Shown piece by piece: positions 1-9,919 of a stretch of DNA of 64,000 bases. Below the pieces are notes generated by a model. It was given only the letters and a program-made list of their open reading frames with translations, was not told where the DNA came from and did no database searches. Numbering within the stretch: the first letter of the stretch is position 1; the number at the start of each line of letters is the position of its first letter. Source of the stretch: an uncultured Paracoccaceae bacterium (GTDB lineage Bacteria; Pseudomonadota; Alphaproteobacteria; Rhodobacterales; Rhodobacteraceae); the NCBI GenBank assembly GCA_951812615.1, contig CATOSU010000004.1, positions 1 to 64,000 on the forward strand, read 5' to 3'. The position numbers were made by a program, and so were the translations under genes.

Positions 1-240
1 GGCCTCTCGCATTAAGACCGGCATCGTCCGCAGTGCACGCTCCCTTTCTTCATTCAACGCCCACATGTCGCAGAAAGCATTGATCTGGTCCGGCAACGGT
101 CTCCCGGTTTCATCCTTATAGATGGCGTTGTAGTCGCGGTTCGATTGAAAAGGCGGGTCGAGATAGATCAACTCCACACTGCCTAATCTCATGTGGTCGC
201 GCATGATGGTGAGGCAGTCGCCGTAGTAAAGCCGATTCAT
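1..240 (-). CDS. DNA methyltransferase-nuclease passenger gene, 5' part only
   Basis: The reading frame runs off the left edge of the window. The visible 80 residues start MNRLYYGDC and include the methyltransferase motif IV, DPPF, and are the same as the start of the gene at 26,579. The start codon overlaps the transposase stop (ATGA at 237-240), so translation is probably coupled to the transposase. An ATG three codons earlier (247-249) is also in frame. Confidence 0.85.
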   Translation of the reverse strand, partial: MNRLYYGDCLTIMRDHMRLGSVELIYLDPPFQSNRDYNAIYKDETGRPLPDQINAFCDMWALNEERERALRTMPVLMREA

Positions 241-1112
241 GCGAAGCATCCCCGCATGAACGAACCGAAGCCGTCACGGTCGTTGCGATGGTTGTACTTC
301 CAAGCACTTTCTGCCACGAACAGAGGCATCCAATGGCGGCCGTAGTGATGGTGCGAGCCATACCACGCTCGCTTGATCAGCGCCCAAAATCCCTCAATGG
401 TGTTCGTGTGTGTCTCGCCGTCAGAATAAGCTACGGAATGATTAATGATGGCGTGGACATAGCTCGCTTTCGCCGCATTATACGCCTTGTACTCATCCGT
501 GATTAGGATGGTTCCTGCCGGATCGACGGTGTTTTTGAGGAATTGAACAATCCCTTTCCCCGAAAGATCGTCGGTGACACAGGCTGCTACCCTACCGCCA
601 CGCTCTACTGCGCCGATTACCGGCGTTTTCTTGGTCCCGCGCCCGCGCTTGTTCGGCTTATCATTATCGCGCTTGTTCCCTTTACGCGGCTTGCCCCCGA
701 CATAGGTTTCGTCGGCTTCCACGATCCCTTGCAGCATCGGCGCTTGTTCTGCCGCCATGGCGGCTCGGATGCGCTGTTGCATGTACCAGGCCGTCTTTTG
801 ATTCAATTCGAGGTCGCGAGCTAACTGGTAACTAGACAGGCTCTTTTTGGCGTTAATAACCAGCCCCACAGCGAGAAACCACTTTTGAAGCGGAACCTTG
901 GTCTTTTCAAAGATCGTGCCAGACAGCACGTTGAAGCTCGACTTGCAATCACGGCAGTTCCAACGGCCTATCCGGTGTTTCTCGGATTTACGCGCCACAC
1001 CAAAGCCGCCACAATGTGGGCACAGTGGCGCATCGCCCCAACGCACATTTTCAAGGTGCTCGATGCAGGCTTCTTGGTCCGGGTATAGGCTGAAGATGGT
1101 GATCAGGTTCAT
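237..1112 (-). CDS. IS1595-family transposase (left copy)
   Basis: This 291-residue protein is the same as the one encoded at 25,707-26,582. It has an N-terminal zinc ribbon (CPHC at 31-34, CRDC at 53-56) and an IS1595/ISXO2-like catalytic domain with acidic residues D134 (VEADETYVGG), D206 (LITDEYKAY) and E240 (NTIEGFW). It would move the transposon by DDE-type chemistry. A good ribosome site (ggagga) lies six bases before the start. The promoter overlaps the terminal inverted repeat, as described for the right copy. Confidence 0.95.
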   Translation of the reverse strand: MNLITIFSLYPDQEACIEHLENVRWGDAPLCPHCGGFGVARKSEKHRIGRWNCRDCKSSFNVLSGTIFEKTKVPLQKWFLAVGLVINAKKSLSSYQLARDLELNQKTAWYMQQRIRAAMAAEQAPMLQGIVEADETYVGGKPRKGNKRDNDKPNKRGRGTKKTPVIGAVERGGRVAACVTDDLSGKGIVQFLKNTVDPAGTILITDEYKAYNAAKASYVHAIINHSVAYSDGETHTNTIEGFWALIKRAWYGSHHHYGRHWMPLFVAESAWKYNHRNDRDGFGSFMRGCFA

Positions 1113-1183
1113 GACGTGTCCTCCCTACACCTTCAACGTAAGCGAACACACGCACGCTGTCAAGCCCCTATCTACTTATTCCG

Positions 1184-2455
1184 TATGCCAATGCCCTGCC
1201 CGAAAGCACGAAGATCGAGCGCTATGTCGGGTTTTCCGCCGGCGCCGGGATCGAGGTTGATACCGGTCCCGATCCGCTGAACGGCGGAAGGGACGACAAT
1301 ATCAGCGGCCCGCTGGTCGACTGGCTTCTGCGCGAGGCCTGGGCCTGCGCTACGCCTGAAGAACTGACCGAGAAGCTGGCCGGCAAGCTGATTGAAAGCG
1401 GTGTCGCCCTGTCGCGGATCAGCATTCTGATCTGGTCGCTGCATCCGCTGATCGCGGGCAAGAACTATATCTGGAAGCATGATGAGGACAGCGTAACCAC
1501 CTACGCCCCGTCATATGAGATTTACGACCACCCGTCCTTCGTCAATAGCCCGCTGCTGCACGTGTCGCGCGGTCTGGGCGGGGTACGCCAGCGGTTCGGC
1601 CCCGACGATCTGGAAAACGCATTTCCGGTGATCGAAGACCTGCGGGCGGCCGGTGCGACCGACTATGTCGCGATGCCGCTGCGGTTTTCGGACGGGCAGA
1701 CCAACGTGATGACGCTGACCAGCGAACATCCCGACGGGTTCACCACCGCCAATCTGGGGCTGATTTTTGAATGTTCGTCGATCATCAGCCGCCTGTTCGA
1801 GGTTTTCAATCAGCGCGAAAATGCCCGTGCCATGCTGGAAACCTATGTCGGCACCCGTGCCGGCGCGCGGGTGCTGGGCGGGGACATCCGCCGCGGCGAC
1901 GGGGACGAGATAGACGCCGCGATCATGTTCTGCGACATGCGCGCCTCAACCCGGCTGGAAACGCAGCTGGGGCGCGAGGCCTTTCTCGACCTGCTGAACC
2001 GTTTCTTCGAGACAGCCGCCGGCCATGTCGCGCAACACGGTGGCGAGGTCCTGAAATTCATCGGCGATGCGGTGCTGGCGGTGTTTCCGGCGGGCGAAGA
2101 CCCCGCTGAAGCGCGGCGGCAGTCGCTGCGCGCAGCTTGCGCCATTGCCGGCGGGCTGGCCGAGCTGACCTCGCCGGACGATGATTTTGACTGCCGCTGC
2201 GTGATCGGCATTGCCTATGGCAACGTCATGTATGGCAATATCGGATCCCGGGACCGGTTGGATTTCACCGTGATCGGCACGGCGGCCAATATCGCGGCCC
2301 GGCTGGGCGAACACGGCAAGACCGAAGGCCACAAGATCGTGGTGACCAGCGATATCGCGGCGGAACATGACACGCCCGTTTCGCTGGGCCGGCTGGACCT
2401 GCACAACGTGGCAGACCCTGTTGATGGGTTCGCCATCGAAGTCGCGGACGGCTGA
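1184..2455 (+). pseudogene. Adenylate/guanylate cyclase, 5' end removed by the transposon
   Basis: The frame is open from the transposon edge to the stop at 2453-2455, but it has no ATG, GTG or TTG before 1562 and meets a stop inside the transposon at 1139-1141. The start codon and promoter have therefore been lost. The remaining protein has an N-terminal sensory-like region of about 200 residues, then a class III cyclase domain. Metal-binding aspartates are visible in MFCDMRASTR and FIGDAVLAVF, and the NxxxR element in GTAANIAARL. Such proteins make cAMP or cGMP in the cytoplasm. A GTG at 1562 could give a shortened protein that still has the catalytic domain, so residual activity cannot be excluded. 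Confidence 0.85.
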
Positions 2456-2497
2456 GCCGGTACCGGGGTTACACGGCCGCCGCCCGTTGCAGCGGGC

Positions 2498-3793
2498 TCA
2501 GACCTCGACCGGCACTGCAGTCTGTGCGCCAACGCCGAATACGCGCTTGTAGCGTTCGATCTCGGTCGCCGGGCCCATCGCCTTTTCCGGGTTGTCAGAC
2601 AGCTTGACCGTCGCGCGCCCGTTGGCCGCCACCGCCTTGCACACCAGCGAAAACGGCGCCAGCGCGTTGCCCGGCACAAAGTTGCGGAAATCATTGGTCA
2701 GCAGCGTGCCCCAGCCGAACGACACCTTGACCCGCCCGGCAAACTGGGCGTGCAGTTGGCCGATCGTGTCAACGTCCAGCCCGTCAGAGAAGATCACCAG
2801 TTTCTCGCGCGGGTCTTCGCCGCGCCGGATCCACCAGTCGATAGCGGTTTCCGCCCCGGTCGCGGGATCGCCTGAATCGATCCGCACACCGGTCCAGCCG
2901 GCCAGCCAGTCCGGCGCATTGTCCAGAAACCCGGCCGTGCCGTAAGTATCCGGCAGGATAATGCGCAGGTTGCCGTCATGTTCGTCGTGCCAGTCCGACA
3001 GCACGTCATAGGGCGCCTGCGCCAGCGCCGCGTCGTCCCCGGCCAGCGCGCTGTAGACCATGGGCAGTTCATGGGCATTGGTTCCGATCGCCTCGACCTC
3101 GCGCCGCATGGCAATCAGGCAGTTCGAGGTCCCGACGAACTTTTCGCCCAGCCCTTCCATCATCGCCTGAACGCACCAATCCTGCCACAGGAAGGAATGC
3201 CGCCGCCTTGTGCCGAAATCCGCGATCCGCAGCTCGTCGATATCGCGCAGCTTTTCAATCTTTTCCCAGACCCGCGTCATCGCGCGGGCATAAAGTACCT
3301 GCAGTTCGAACCGGCCCAGATCGTTCAGCACCGCCCGGCCGCGCAGTTCCATCAACACCGCCAGTGCCGGGATTTCCCACAGCATCACCTCGGGCCATGC
3401 CCCTTCGATGGTCAGTTCGTACTGATCGCCGACACGTTCCAGATGATAGGGTGGCAGGCGCAGATCCTCGAACCATGCCATGAATTCCGAACCGAACATC
3501 TGCCGCTTGCCGTAAAACGTGTTGCCCCGCAGCCATGTGCTTTCCCCGCGGCTGAGGCTGAGCGACCGGATATGATCCAGTTGCTCGCGCAGTTCACCCT
3601 CGTCGATCAACCGCGCCAGCGGCACATGCCTTGACCGGTTGATCAGCGAAAAGGTCACCCGCGTTTCCGACCTGTTGCGGAACACCGACTGACACATCAG
3701 CAGCTTGTAGAAATCCGTGTCGATCAGAGACCGTACGATCGGGTCGATCTTCCACTTGTGGTTATAAACGCGTGTGGCGATGTCCAAGGCCAC
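2498..3793 (-). CDS. pncB: Nicotinate phosphoribosyltransferase
   Basis: The protein converts nicotinate and PRPP, with ATP, to nicotinate mononucleotide in the Preiss-Handler NAD salvage route. Its 431 residues match the usual length of bacterial PncB. Family features are the N-terminal SLIDTDFYKLLMCQ segment, the RRHSFLWQDW segment with the histidine that is phosphorylated in this family, and VRIDSGDP and IIFSDGLD-like phosphate-binding loops. It lies 118 bases downstream of pncA on the same strand, so the two consecutive salvage steps are encoded together. Confidence 0.95.
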   Translation of the reverse strand: MALDIATRVYNHKWKIDPIVRSLIDTDFYKLLMCQSVFRNRSETRVTFSLINRSRHVPLARLIDEGELREQLDHIRSLSLSRGESTWLRGNTFYGKRQMFGSEFMAWFEDLRLPPYHLERVGDQYELTIEGAWPEVMLWEIPALAVLMELRGRAVLNDLGRFELQVLYARAMTRVWEKIEKLRDIDELRIADFGTRRRHSFLWQDWCVQAMMEGLGEKFVGTSNCLIAMRREVEAIGTNAHELPMVYSALAGDDAALAQAPYDVLSDWHDEHDGNLRIILPDTYGTAGFLDNAPDWLAGWTGVRIDSGDPATGAETAIDWWIRRGEDPREKLVIFSDGLDVDTIGQLHAQFAGRVKVSFGWGTLLTNDFRNFVPGNALAPFSLVCKAVAANGRATVKLSDNPEKAMGPATEIERYKRVFGVGAQTAVPVEV

Positions 3794-3911
3794 CCTCCTG
3801 ATGCCAGTGTCGGACCCTTTTAAAGGCGAAGCGGGAAGGGCTTTAAAGCAGATTCAGCCCGGAAATGTTATGATTTTCGCCCGACGTTGCATTGGGTCAG
3901 CGAAAACAGCG

Positions 3912-4505
3912 CTAGTTCAGCGTGACACCCGCCCCGCGCATCGCCTCCAGCGCCGCGTTCAGCGAACCGTCCATGTCGATGGCGCGGCAGGCGTCGAGCC
4001 GGACCTCGACCGCGAACCCCAGCCCGGCGGCATCCACGGCCGAGTAATGCACACAGAAATCCGTGGCCAGCCCGGTCATCACCAGCGCGGTGATCCCGCG
4101 GGTGCGCAGGTAACCTTCCAGCCCCGTGGGTGTTTTCCGGTCGTTTTCGAAAAACGCGGAATAGCTGTCGATCGCAGGGCGGAACCCCTTGCGGATGATC
4201 AGGTCACCATCGGTGCGCAGGCCGGGGTGGAACGCCGCCCCGTCGCTGCCCTGCACGCAATGATCGGGCCACAGAACCTGCGGCCCGTACGCCATCTCGG
4301 TCATGCCGAACGGGTCCTTGCCCGGATGCGAAGACGCAAAGGACGAATGCCCCGCCGGATGCCAGTCCTGTGTCAGGATCACCGCATCGAACGCGGGCAT
4401 CATCGCGTTGATCACCGGCACCACCTGATCGCCCCCGGGCACCGCCAGCGCTCCGCCGGGGCAAAAATCGTTCTGCACGTCGATCACGATCAGGGCCTGT
4501 GTCAT
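3912..4505 (-). CDS. pncA: Nicotinamidase
   Basis: The protein hydrolyses nicotinamide to nicotinate, the substrate of the neighbouring pncB product. The 197-residue isochorismatase-fold protein shows the catalytic Asp in VIDVQNDF (D9), the metal-binding DWHPAGH segment and the nucleophilic Cys in ATDFCVHYSA. The order pncA-pncB on one strand supports a salvage operon. The 265 bases upstream of it (4506-4770) hold no other gene that I can recognise. Confidence 0.95.
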   Translation of the reverse strand: MTQALIVIDVQNDFCPGGALAVPGGDQVVPVINAMMPAFDAVILTQDWHPAGHSSFASSHPGKDPFGMTEMAYGPQVLWPDHCVQGSDGAAFHPGLRTDGDLIIRKGFRPAIDSYSAFFENDRKTPTGLEGYLRTRGITALVMTGLATDFCVHYSAVDAAGLGFAVEVRLDACRAIDMDGSLNAALEAMRGAGVTLN

Positions 4506-4770
4506 CGCTGTCTCCTTCTTGCGCGTCCCTTCCTAAAGCAAGACGGGATCAGCCTGAACCACATTTTCCGCAATTGACCCGCCCTGGACCCGGACGCGCA
4601 TCGCCAGCTCAGGGCCCGCGTTCACGCGCGGGGGAAAACACCGGGCGTTCGGGTGTCCGGTGAGATTTGCGTGATCGTCTCCGCGTCCGGACGCAGAGAT
4701 CGGCAAAGGGCAATTGCATCCCGCCCCGAATGAGGGTACCCACCGCGCCTTTCCGGATCAGGAGTGACCC

Positions 4771-5994
4771 ATGGCTGCCCTCGGCATCGACTTTGGCACA
4801 TCGAACACCGCGGCGGGTGTGATGACAGCAAACGGCCCCCGCGTGCTGCCCCTGAGCGACGGGGAAACGACGATGCCCACCGCGGTATTTCTCGATTTCG
4901 GTTCGGGCAGGATGCTCTTTGGCAACGAAGCCGCCCGCGCGATGATGGATGGGCACGACGGGCGGTTCATGCGGTCGCTCAAAAGCATTCTCGGCACAAC
5001 GCTGGCCCGTGAAAAACGTCAGTTTCTGAACGAAAAGCTGACCCTGATCGAAATCATCGCGCGGTTCCTGTCCGAGATCCGCCGCCGGGCCGAAGCCGCC
5101 AGCGGGCAGAGCTTCGAAGAGGTCGTGTCCGGCCGGCCGGTCCGGTTCCACTCCCGGTCGGAAACCCGCAACGCACAGGCAGCGCTGGATCTGGAAGACG
5201 CCTACCGGCTGGCCGGGTTCACATCCGTCAGCTTCCTGCCCGAACCCGAGGCCGCGGCACTGGCCACAGGCGGGACCGGTCGCCTTCTGATCGTCGATAT
5301 CGGCGGCGGGACCTCGGATTTCACCCTGTGCGACCGGACCGATACCGGCACAACCGTTCTGGCCAGTCAGGGCATCCGCGTGGGCGGTACCGATTTCGAC
5401 AAGGTGCTGAACCTTGGCCATGTGATGCCGCTGCTGGGCTACGGCGCGCAGATCGGCAGCGAACTGGGCGGCGCCACGCATACCGCGCCGCGGGCGCCGT
5501 TTCACGATCTGGCAACATGGGAAAAAATCGCCTTCGTGTATTCCCCCGCGCTGCTGCGCGATGTGCGCAAATGGCAGCGGTTGGCCCCGGAAACGCAATT
5601 GTTCGGACGTCTGGCCGAGGTGCTGGACATGCATCTGGGCCACGACATTGCCTATGCGGTCGAAGACGGCAAGATCCGCGCCAATTCCGGGCAGGACGGG
5701 CGCATCATGCTGGATCCGGTGGAAAAGGGGCTGTCCGCGGACATCACGCCGGAAGATCTGCAACGCGAATTGACCGGGCAGACGCAGGAGATCGCCGATT
5801 GCGCCCGCGAAACGCTGAAGATGGCCGGGTGCGATGCCGGGTCGGTCGATCGGATCGTCTATGTCGGCGGGTCCAGCCTGATGGCGCTGATCCGGTCGCA
5901 GATCGAGGCCCTGTGCCAGCAGGCCCGCCCGGAAACCTCGGAAATCTTCACTGCCGTGGCCAATGGTCTGGCCCGCGCCGCGGCGCGTCACTGA
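4771..5994 (+). CDS. Hsp70/YegD-like ATPase
   Basis: This 407-residue protein has the actin-like ATPase fold of Hsp70 proteins: phosphate-1 motif DFGTSNTAAGV at the N terminus, phosphate-2 motif VDIGGGTSDF in the middle and adenosine motif VYVGGSSLMAL near the end. It lacks the long C-terminal peptide-binding domain of DnaK, like E. coli YegD. A clear ribosome site (aggag) precedes the start. Its client or partner is unknown; it stands alone here. Confidence 0.88.
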   Translation: MAALGIDFGTSNTAAGVMTANGPRVLPLSDGETTMPTAVFLDFGSGRMLFGNEAARAMMDGHDGRFMRSLKSILGTTLAREKRQFLNEKLTLIEIIARFLSEIRRRAEAASGQSFEEVVSGRPVRFHSRSETRNAQAALDLEDAYRLAGFTSVSFLPEPEAAALATGGTGRLLIVDIGGGTSDFTLCDRTDTGTTVLASQGIRVGGTDFDKVLNLGHVMPLLGYGAQIGSELGGATHTAPRAPFHDLATWEKIAFVYSPALLRDVRKWQRLAPETQLFGRLAEVLDMHLGHDIAYAVEDGKIRANSGQDGRIMLDPVEKGLSADITPEDLQRELTGQTQEIADCARETLKMAGCDAGSVDRIVYVGGSSLMALIRSQIEALCQQARPETSEIFTAVANGLARAAARH

Positions 5995-6035
5995 GCCCTC
6001 TGGAACCTGCCCGGCGCCGGGGATAAATCAACGCC

Positions 6036-6944
6036 ATGTTTACCGTTGCTGCACTCTATCACTTTACTTCCTTTGCCGACCCTGCCGCGCTGAAGCCGCC
6101 GCTTCTGGACCTGTGCCGGGCGCAGGGTGTCACCGGAACGCTTCTGCTGGCGAAAGAGGGGATCAACGGCACCATCGCCGGGTCCCGCGCCGGCATCGAT
6201 GCCGTGCTGGCCCATATCCGCGCCCTGCCCGGCTGTGCCGGTCTGGACTGGAAAGAGAGCACCGCAGCCGAACCGCCCTTTGCCCGCATGAAGGTGCGGC
6301 TGAAGAAAGAGATCGTGACCATGGGACAGCCGGATGTCGATCCGCGCGCCCGGGTCGGCAACTATGTTACGCCCGAGGATTGGAACGCGCTGATTTCAGC
6401 GCCGGACGTGGCCGTGATCGACACCCGCAACGATTACGAGGTCGCCATCGGCACATTTGACGGCGCAATCGATCCGCAGACGCGGTCGTTCGGCGAGTTC
6501 CCGGACTGGTGGGAAAAGAACCGGGACCGGTTTCACAACAAACGGATTGCCATGTTCTGTACCGGCGGCATCCGCTGTGAAAAGTCCACGAACTACCTGT
6601 TGGGTCAGGGGGTGGAGGATGTCTATCACCTCAAGGGCGGGATCCTGAAATACCTCGAAGACGTGCCGGAAGATCAAAGCATGTGGACCGGTGAATGTTT
6701 CGTCTTCGACAACCGCGTCAGCGTCGGCCACGGGCTGAGCGAAGGCCCGCACGAATTGTGTCATGGCTGCCGCCGCCCGATCCTGCCCGACGACAAGACG
6801 CGCCCGGAATATGAACGCGGCGTGGCCTGCCACCAATGCATCAATGAAACGTCGGAGGCCGACAAGGCACGGTTCCGCGAACGCCAGCGCCAGATCGATC
6901 TGGCGCGCGACCGGGGCGAGGCGCATCTCGGCGAGACGCGCTGA
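6036..6944 (+). CDS. trhO: tRNA uridine-34 hydroxylase, rhodanese family
   Basis: The 302-residue protein has the TrhO/YceA architecture: an N-terminal acylphosphatase-like domain followed by a rhodanese domain with the active loop CTGGIR in [12 protein letters not shown]. TrhO uses oxygen and prephenate-independent chemistry to make 5-hydroxyuridine at the tRNA wobble position. The C-terminal tail has two Cys pairs (CHGC and CHQC), suggesting a zinc site as in other family members. The gene starts 41 bases after the Hsp70-like gene, so the two may be cotranscribed. Confidence 0.9.
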   Translation: MFTVAALYHFTSFADPAALKPPLLDLCRAQGVTGTLLLAKEGINGTIAGSRAGIDAVLAHIRALPGCAGLDWKESTAAEPPFARMKVRLKKEIVTMGQPDVDPRARVGNYVTPEDWNALISAPDVAVIDTRNDYEVAIGTFDGAIDPQTRSFGEFPDWWEKNRDRFHNKRIAMFCTGGIRCEKSTNYLLGQGVEDVYHLKGGILKYLEDVPEDQSMWTGECFVFDNRVSVGHGLSEGPHELCHGCRRPILPDDKTRPEYERGVACHQCINETSEADKARFRERQRQIDLARDRGEAHLGETR

Positions 6945-7123
6945 CGGTGGGGGGCTGCCCGGCCTGTTTCCGCTCTCCGGGCGGAACGGGGTCAGGCTGA
7001 AACGGCTGATCGCGGCTCAGACCGTCGCGGACACAACAAGGCGAAGATGCGAGCGGCCCGGAGGCCGCGATAACGCGCCGGACCGCCTTCATGCGCGAAA
7101 CGACCGCGCCACCCATCCTGCCC

Positions 7124-8341
7124 CTAGGCCACAGCCGGCTGGGGAGCGCGGGGACGCGAGCGCATCAGCAGCCACACCAGGATTGCGATGTTGAGGAAAT
7201 TCCACACGATCCCGTTCAGGAAGGCCCAGAAATAGCTGGACGTCAGGTCATAGATCCATCCCGACATCCAGCCGCCCAGCGCCATGCCGAAGACCGTCAT
7301 CATGATAACGAAACCCACGCGGGCACCGGCCTCGCGCGCGGGCATGTATTCGCGCACCACCAGCGCATAGCTGGGCACGATCCCGCCCTGCGACAGGCCG
7401 AATACAAGGCTGACGATGTATAGCGATGCCATCCCGTCATAAGGCAGGTAGAGAAACAGCGCGATGCATTGCAGCACCGATCCGATCAGCACGGTGCGCA
7501 CACCGCCCAGCTGATCCGCCAGCAGCCCCGAAACGATCCGGCTGACCACGCCACCCAGCAGCATGAGCGACAGCATCTCGGCCCCGACAGCCGGGCCATA
7601 GCCCAGCCCTACGCAATAAGCGACGATGTGCACCTGTGGCATGCTCATCGCCACGCAACAGGCGATCCCGGCAAACCCCAGCAGGTATTGCAGCGTACGC
7701 GGCGACAGCCCGACGCTGTGCGTTCTCAGGGACGCGGCGGCCTCGGCCACGCCGTGGGCCAAATCCGGCACCCGCCGACGCAGCAACAACGACAGCGGGA
7801 TCACCAGAACCACCGACACGATTGCCAGCAACAGGTAGACCTGCCGCCATCCCCCGTCCGCGGCCACCCCGGACATCACGATCGGCCAGATCGCGCCGGA
7901 CAGGTAGTTGCCGCTGGCGGTGATCGCCACGGCGATACCGCGGCGCCGGATGAACCAGTGCGAAATGTCGGCAATCAGCGGGCCGAACCCGACGCCGGTG
8001 CCCAGCCCCAGCAACAGGTGAACCAGCGAAAATGCGATGATATTCGGCGACAGCGCCGCCAGCGCGAAGGACACCCCGCTCAGAACCGCCGCAGCGCTCA
8101 GCGCCAGTGTCACGCCGAACCGGTCCACCAGCCGCCCGATCACCAGATTTCCGGCGGCAAACCCGATCATCGTCAATGTATAGGGCGCCGAGGCGGCGGC
8201 GCGGCTGGCGCCGAATTCGGCTTCCACGTCCGGCAGGATCACAACCACCGCCCAGATGCCCACATTGGCCACCATGGCGATAAGCAGGGTAATCAGCAGC
8301 CGGAACCATGAATAGGCGCTGTCATGAACGTCGCTTGTCAT
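7124..8341 (-). CDS. MFS transporter
   Basis: This 405-residue inner-membrane protein has about twelve hydrophobic segments and the usual MFS loop between segments 2 and 3 (GRLVDRFG). It resembles the monocarboxylate/oxalate-formate antiporter branch, with long Gly/Ala-rich helices such as LLLGLGTGVGFGPL. The substrate cannot be read from the sequence. It lies alone, on the strand opposite to trhO. Confidence 0.85.
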   Translation of the reverse strand: MTSDVHDSAYSWFRLLITLLIAMVANVGIWAVVVILPDVEAEFGASRAAASAPYTLTMIGFAAGNLVIGRLVDRFGVTLALSAAAVLSGVSFALAALSPNIIAFSLVHLLLGLGTGVGFGPLIADISHWFIRRRGIAVAITASGNYLSGAIWPIVMSGVAADGGWRQVYLLLAIVSVVLVIPLSLLLRRRVPDLAHGVAEAAASLRTHSVGLSPRTLQYLLGFAGIACCVAMSMPQVHIVAYCVGLGYGPAVGAEMLSLMLLGGVVSRIVSGLLADQLGGVRTVLIGSVLQCIALFLYLPYDGMASLYIVSLVFGLSQGGIVPSYALVVREYMPAREAGARVGFVIMMTVFGMALGGWMSGWIYDLTSSYFWAFLNGIVWNFLNIAILVWLLMRSRPRAPQPAVA

Positions 8342-8395
8342 GGGCGCACGCTAGGCCCGCCGCACGGGGATGTATAGCGCCAGTTTCGCGCTTCC

Positions 8396-9073
8396 TCAGA
8401 ACCGTTCAACCCACGGGCGCAGCTCGATTTCCCAGGCCCATGCGGTTCGGCCCTGATCAAGGAAATTCATGTAGCTTTCGGCAATCTCGTCCGGGTCGAG
8501 CCACCGGCCGTCACTGTTTTCGGTGTCCGCCTTGGCGATCCCGCCATCAATCACGAAATGACCCACATGGATGCCTTGAGGATGCAGTTCACGGGCCAGC
8601 GCCTGACACAGCCCGCGCAGGGCGAACTTGCCCATCGCAAAGGTCGAGGAATTGGCAAACCCCTTCACCCCGGCCGAGGCACCGGTGAACAAAAGCGCCC
8701 CGGTTCCCCGCGGCAGCATCCGTTGCACCGCGTGATGGGCCATCAGAAAGGCCCCGTACCCCGACACCAGAATCGCGTTTTCCACGCCTTCGGGGTCCAG
8801 CTCGTGCACCGGGCCGCGCAGGCGGGCGCTGGGATTGTAGACCGCGATGTCCAGCGGATCAGGCTGCGCGTCAACCGTCGCAAAGAGCCGCTCCATATCT
8901 TCGCGGCTGCGGGCGTTGCAATCGACCAGAACGGCACCGGTTTCCTGCGCCAGCGGACCGAGGTCAGAAGTGTCCCGCGCCGCCAGAACCACGCGATGTC
9001 CCCGCGCGGACAGCCGCCGCGCCACCGAGGCGGACAGGCCCGCACCCGCACCAATCACCAATGCCGTCGTCAT
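8396..9073 (-). CDS. Atypical SDR-family oxidoreductase
   Basis: The 225-residue protein has a Rossmann fold with the nucleotide-binding segment GAGAGLSASVA near the start. I chose the start MTTALVIGAG because it puts the first beta strand at the N terminus; a longer frame upstream has no family-like sequence. In the active-site region the usual YxxxK is FAMGK (TFAMGKFALRGL), so the catalytic Tyr is replaced by Phe, as in a known atypical SDR group. It may bind NAD(P) yet catalyse something other than the classical reaction. Confidence 0.8.
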   Translation of the reverse strand: MTTALVIGAGAGLSASVARRLSARGHRVVLAARDTSDLGPLAQETGAVLVDCNARSREDMERLFATVDAQPDPLDIAVYNPSARLRGPVHELDPEGVENAILVSGYGAFLMAHHAVQRMLPRGTGALLFTGASAGVKGFANSSTFAMGKFALRGLCQALARELHPQGIHVGHFVIDGGIAKADTENSDGRWLDPDEIAESYMNFLDQGRTAWAWEIELRPWVERF

Positions 9074-9205
9074 TACATACCCTCCGGGATCGTTGCCATT
9101 GCTGGTCCCCAGCCTAGTCCTCCGGCCCCGCGATTGGCCAGACGGAACAGTCATACCGCTCTGCATCCGGCAAAACGGGCGATCGTCCGAACCGCGATGT
9201 CCGGA

Positions 9206-9844
9206 CTACAGCGATCCGGCATTCATGATCTCGACCAGCGACGACAGAACCGCATCCGCCGCCACCGAGGCCAAAATCATACCCATCACCCGGCTGACAA
9301 TGGCCGCGCCGGCATCACCGATCAGCCTGATAATCGGGCCCGCCAACAACATGCAGACACAGGCGATGGCCAGAACCACAATCATGATAACTGCCGTAAA
9401 CGCCTGATCAATCAGGGAACTTTCGGCATTATCCGTCAACAGCACAACCGCCAGCATCGCTCCCGGCGATGCCAGCGACGGCACCCCCAGCGGAAAGATC
9501 GCGGGCGACGGCCGGTCAGGTTCGGGCAGGTCTTCCTCTGCATCTGCCAGCCGCTTTTCGGCCTCCTGCTTGGGTTCGCCAAAGATCATCGTCAGGGCAA
9601 AAAGAAACAGCACGATCCCACCGGCCACCTGAAACGACAGCAGGCTGATGCCAAGCGCATCAATCAGCACCTGTCCCAGCACCAGGAAGAACAGGAGCAC
9701 ACCGATTGCAACGGCGGTCGCCGTCAGCGCCGTCGACCGGCGCGCCGCGTCGGACATGCCGGCGGTGACAGCGACAAAAACCGGAACGGTGCCGATCGGG
9801 TCGATGACGACCCACAATGTCACAAAGTTCTCGATGAAGTTCAT
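9206..9844 (-). CDS. MarC-family membrane protein
   Basis: The 212-residue protein has about six membrane segments and the typical MarC N terminus (FVTLWVVIDPIGTVPVF). The start MNFIENF is preferred over an ATG six codons upstream because it fits the family. MarC proteins are inner-membrane proteins of unknown transport function. A charged cytoplasmic loop rich in Glu lies in the middle (around 95-115). Confidence 0.85.
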   Translation of the reverse strand: MNFIENFVTLWVVIDPIGTVPVFVAVTAGMSDAARRSTALTATAVAIGVLLFFLVLGQVLIDALGISLLSFQVAGGIVLFLFALTMIFGEPKQEAEKRLADAEEDLPEPDRPSPAIFPLGVPSLASPGAMLAVVLLTDNAESSLIDQAFTAVIMIVVLAIACVCMLLAGPIIRLIGDAGAAIVSRVMGMILASVAADAVLSSLVEIMNAGSL

Positions 9845-9919
9845 TTTCCCAGCCAAGCACAAACCGGCGGGCGCGTCATCACCTGTTACCGCGCGCTTCG
9901 TGAAAACGACAGTTGCGGA

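Larger units (their letters stand above)
1..1183 (-). mobile_element. IS1595-family transposon, left copy (cut by window edge)
   Basis: This stretch is the reverse complement of the start of the transposon at 25,636-29,602. It contains the outer inverted repeat (starting cggaataagtag when read from 1183 leftwards), the whole transposase gene and the first 240 bases of the methyltransferase gene. Sequence identity with the right copy stops exactly at 1183. The rest of this copy lies outside the window, so it is unknown whether its methyltransferase is intact. The two copies are inverted relative to each other and bracket about 24.5 kb. Confidence 0.93.
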
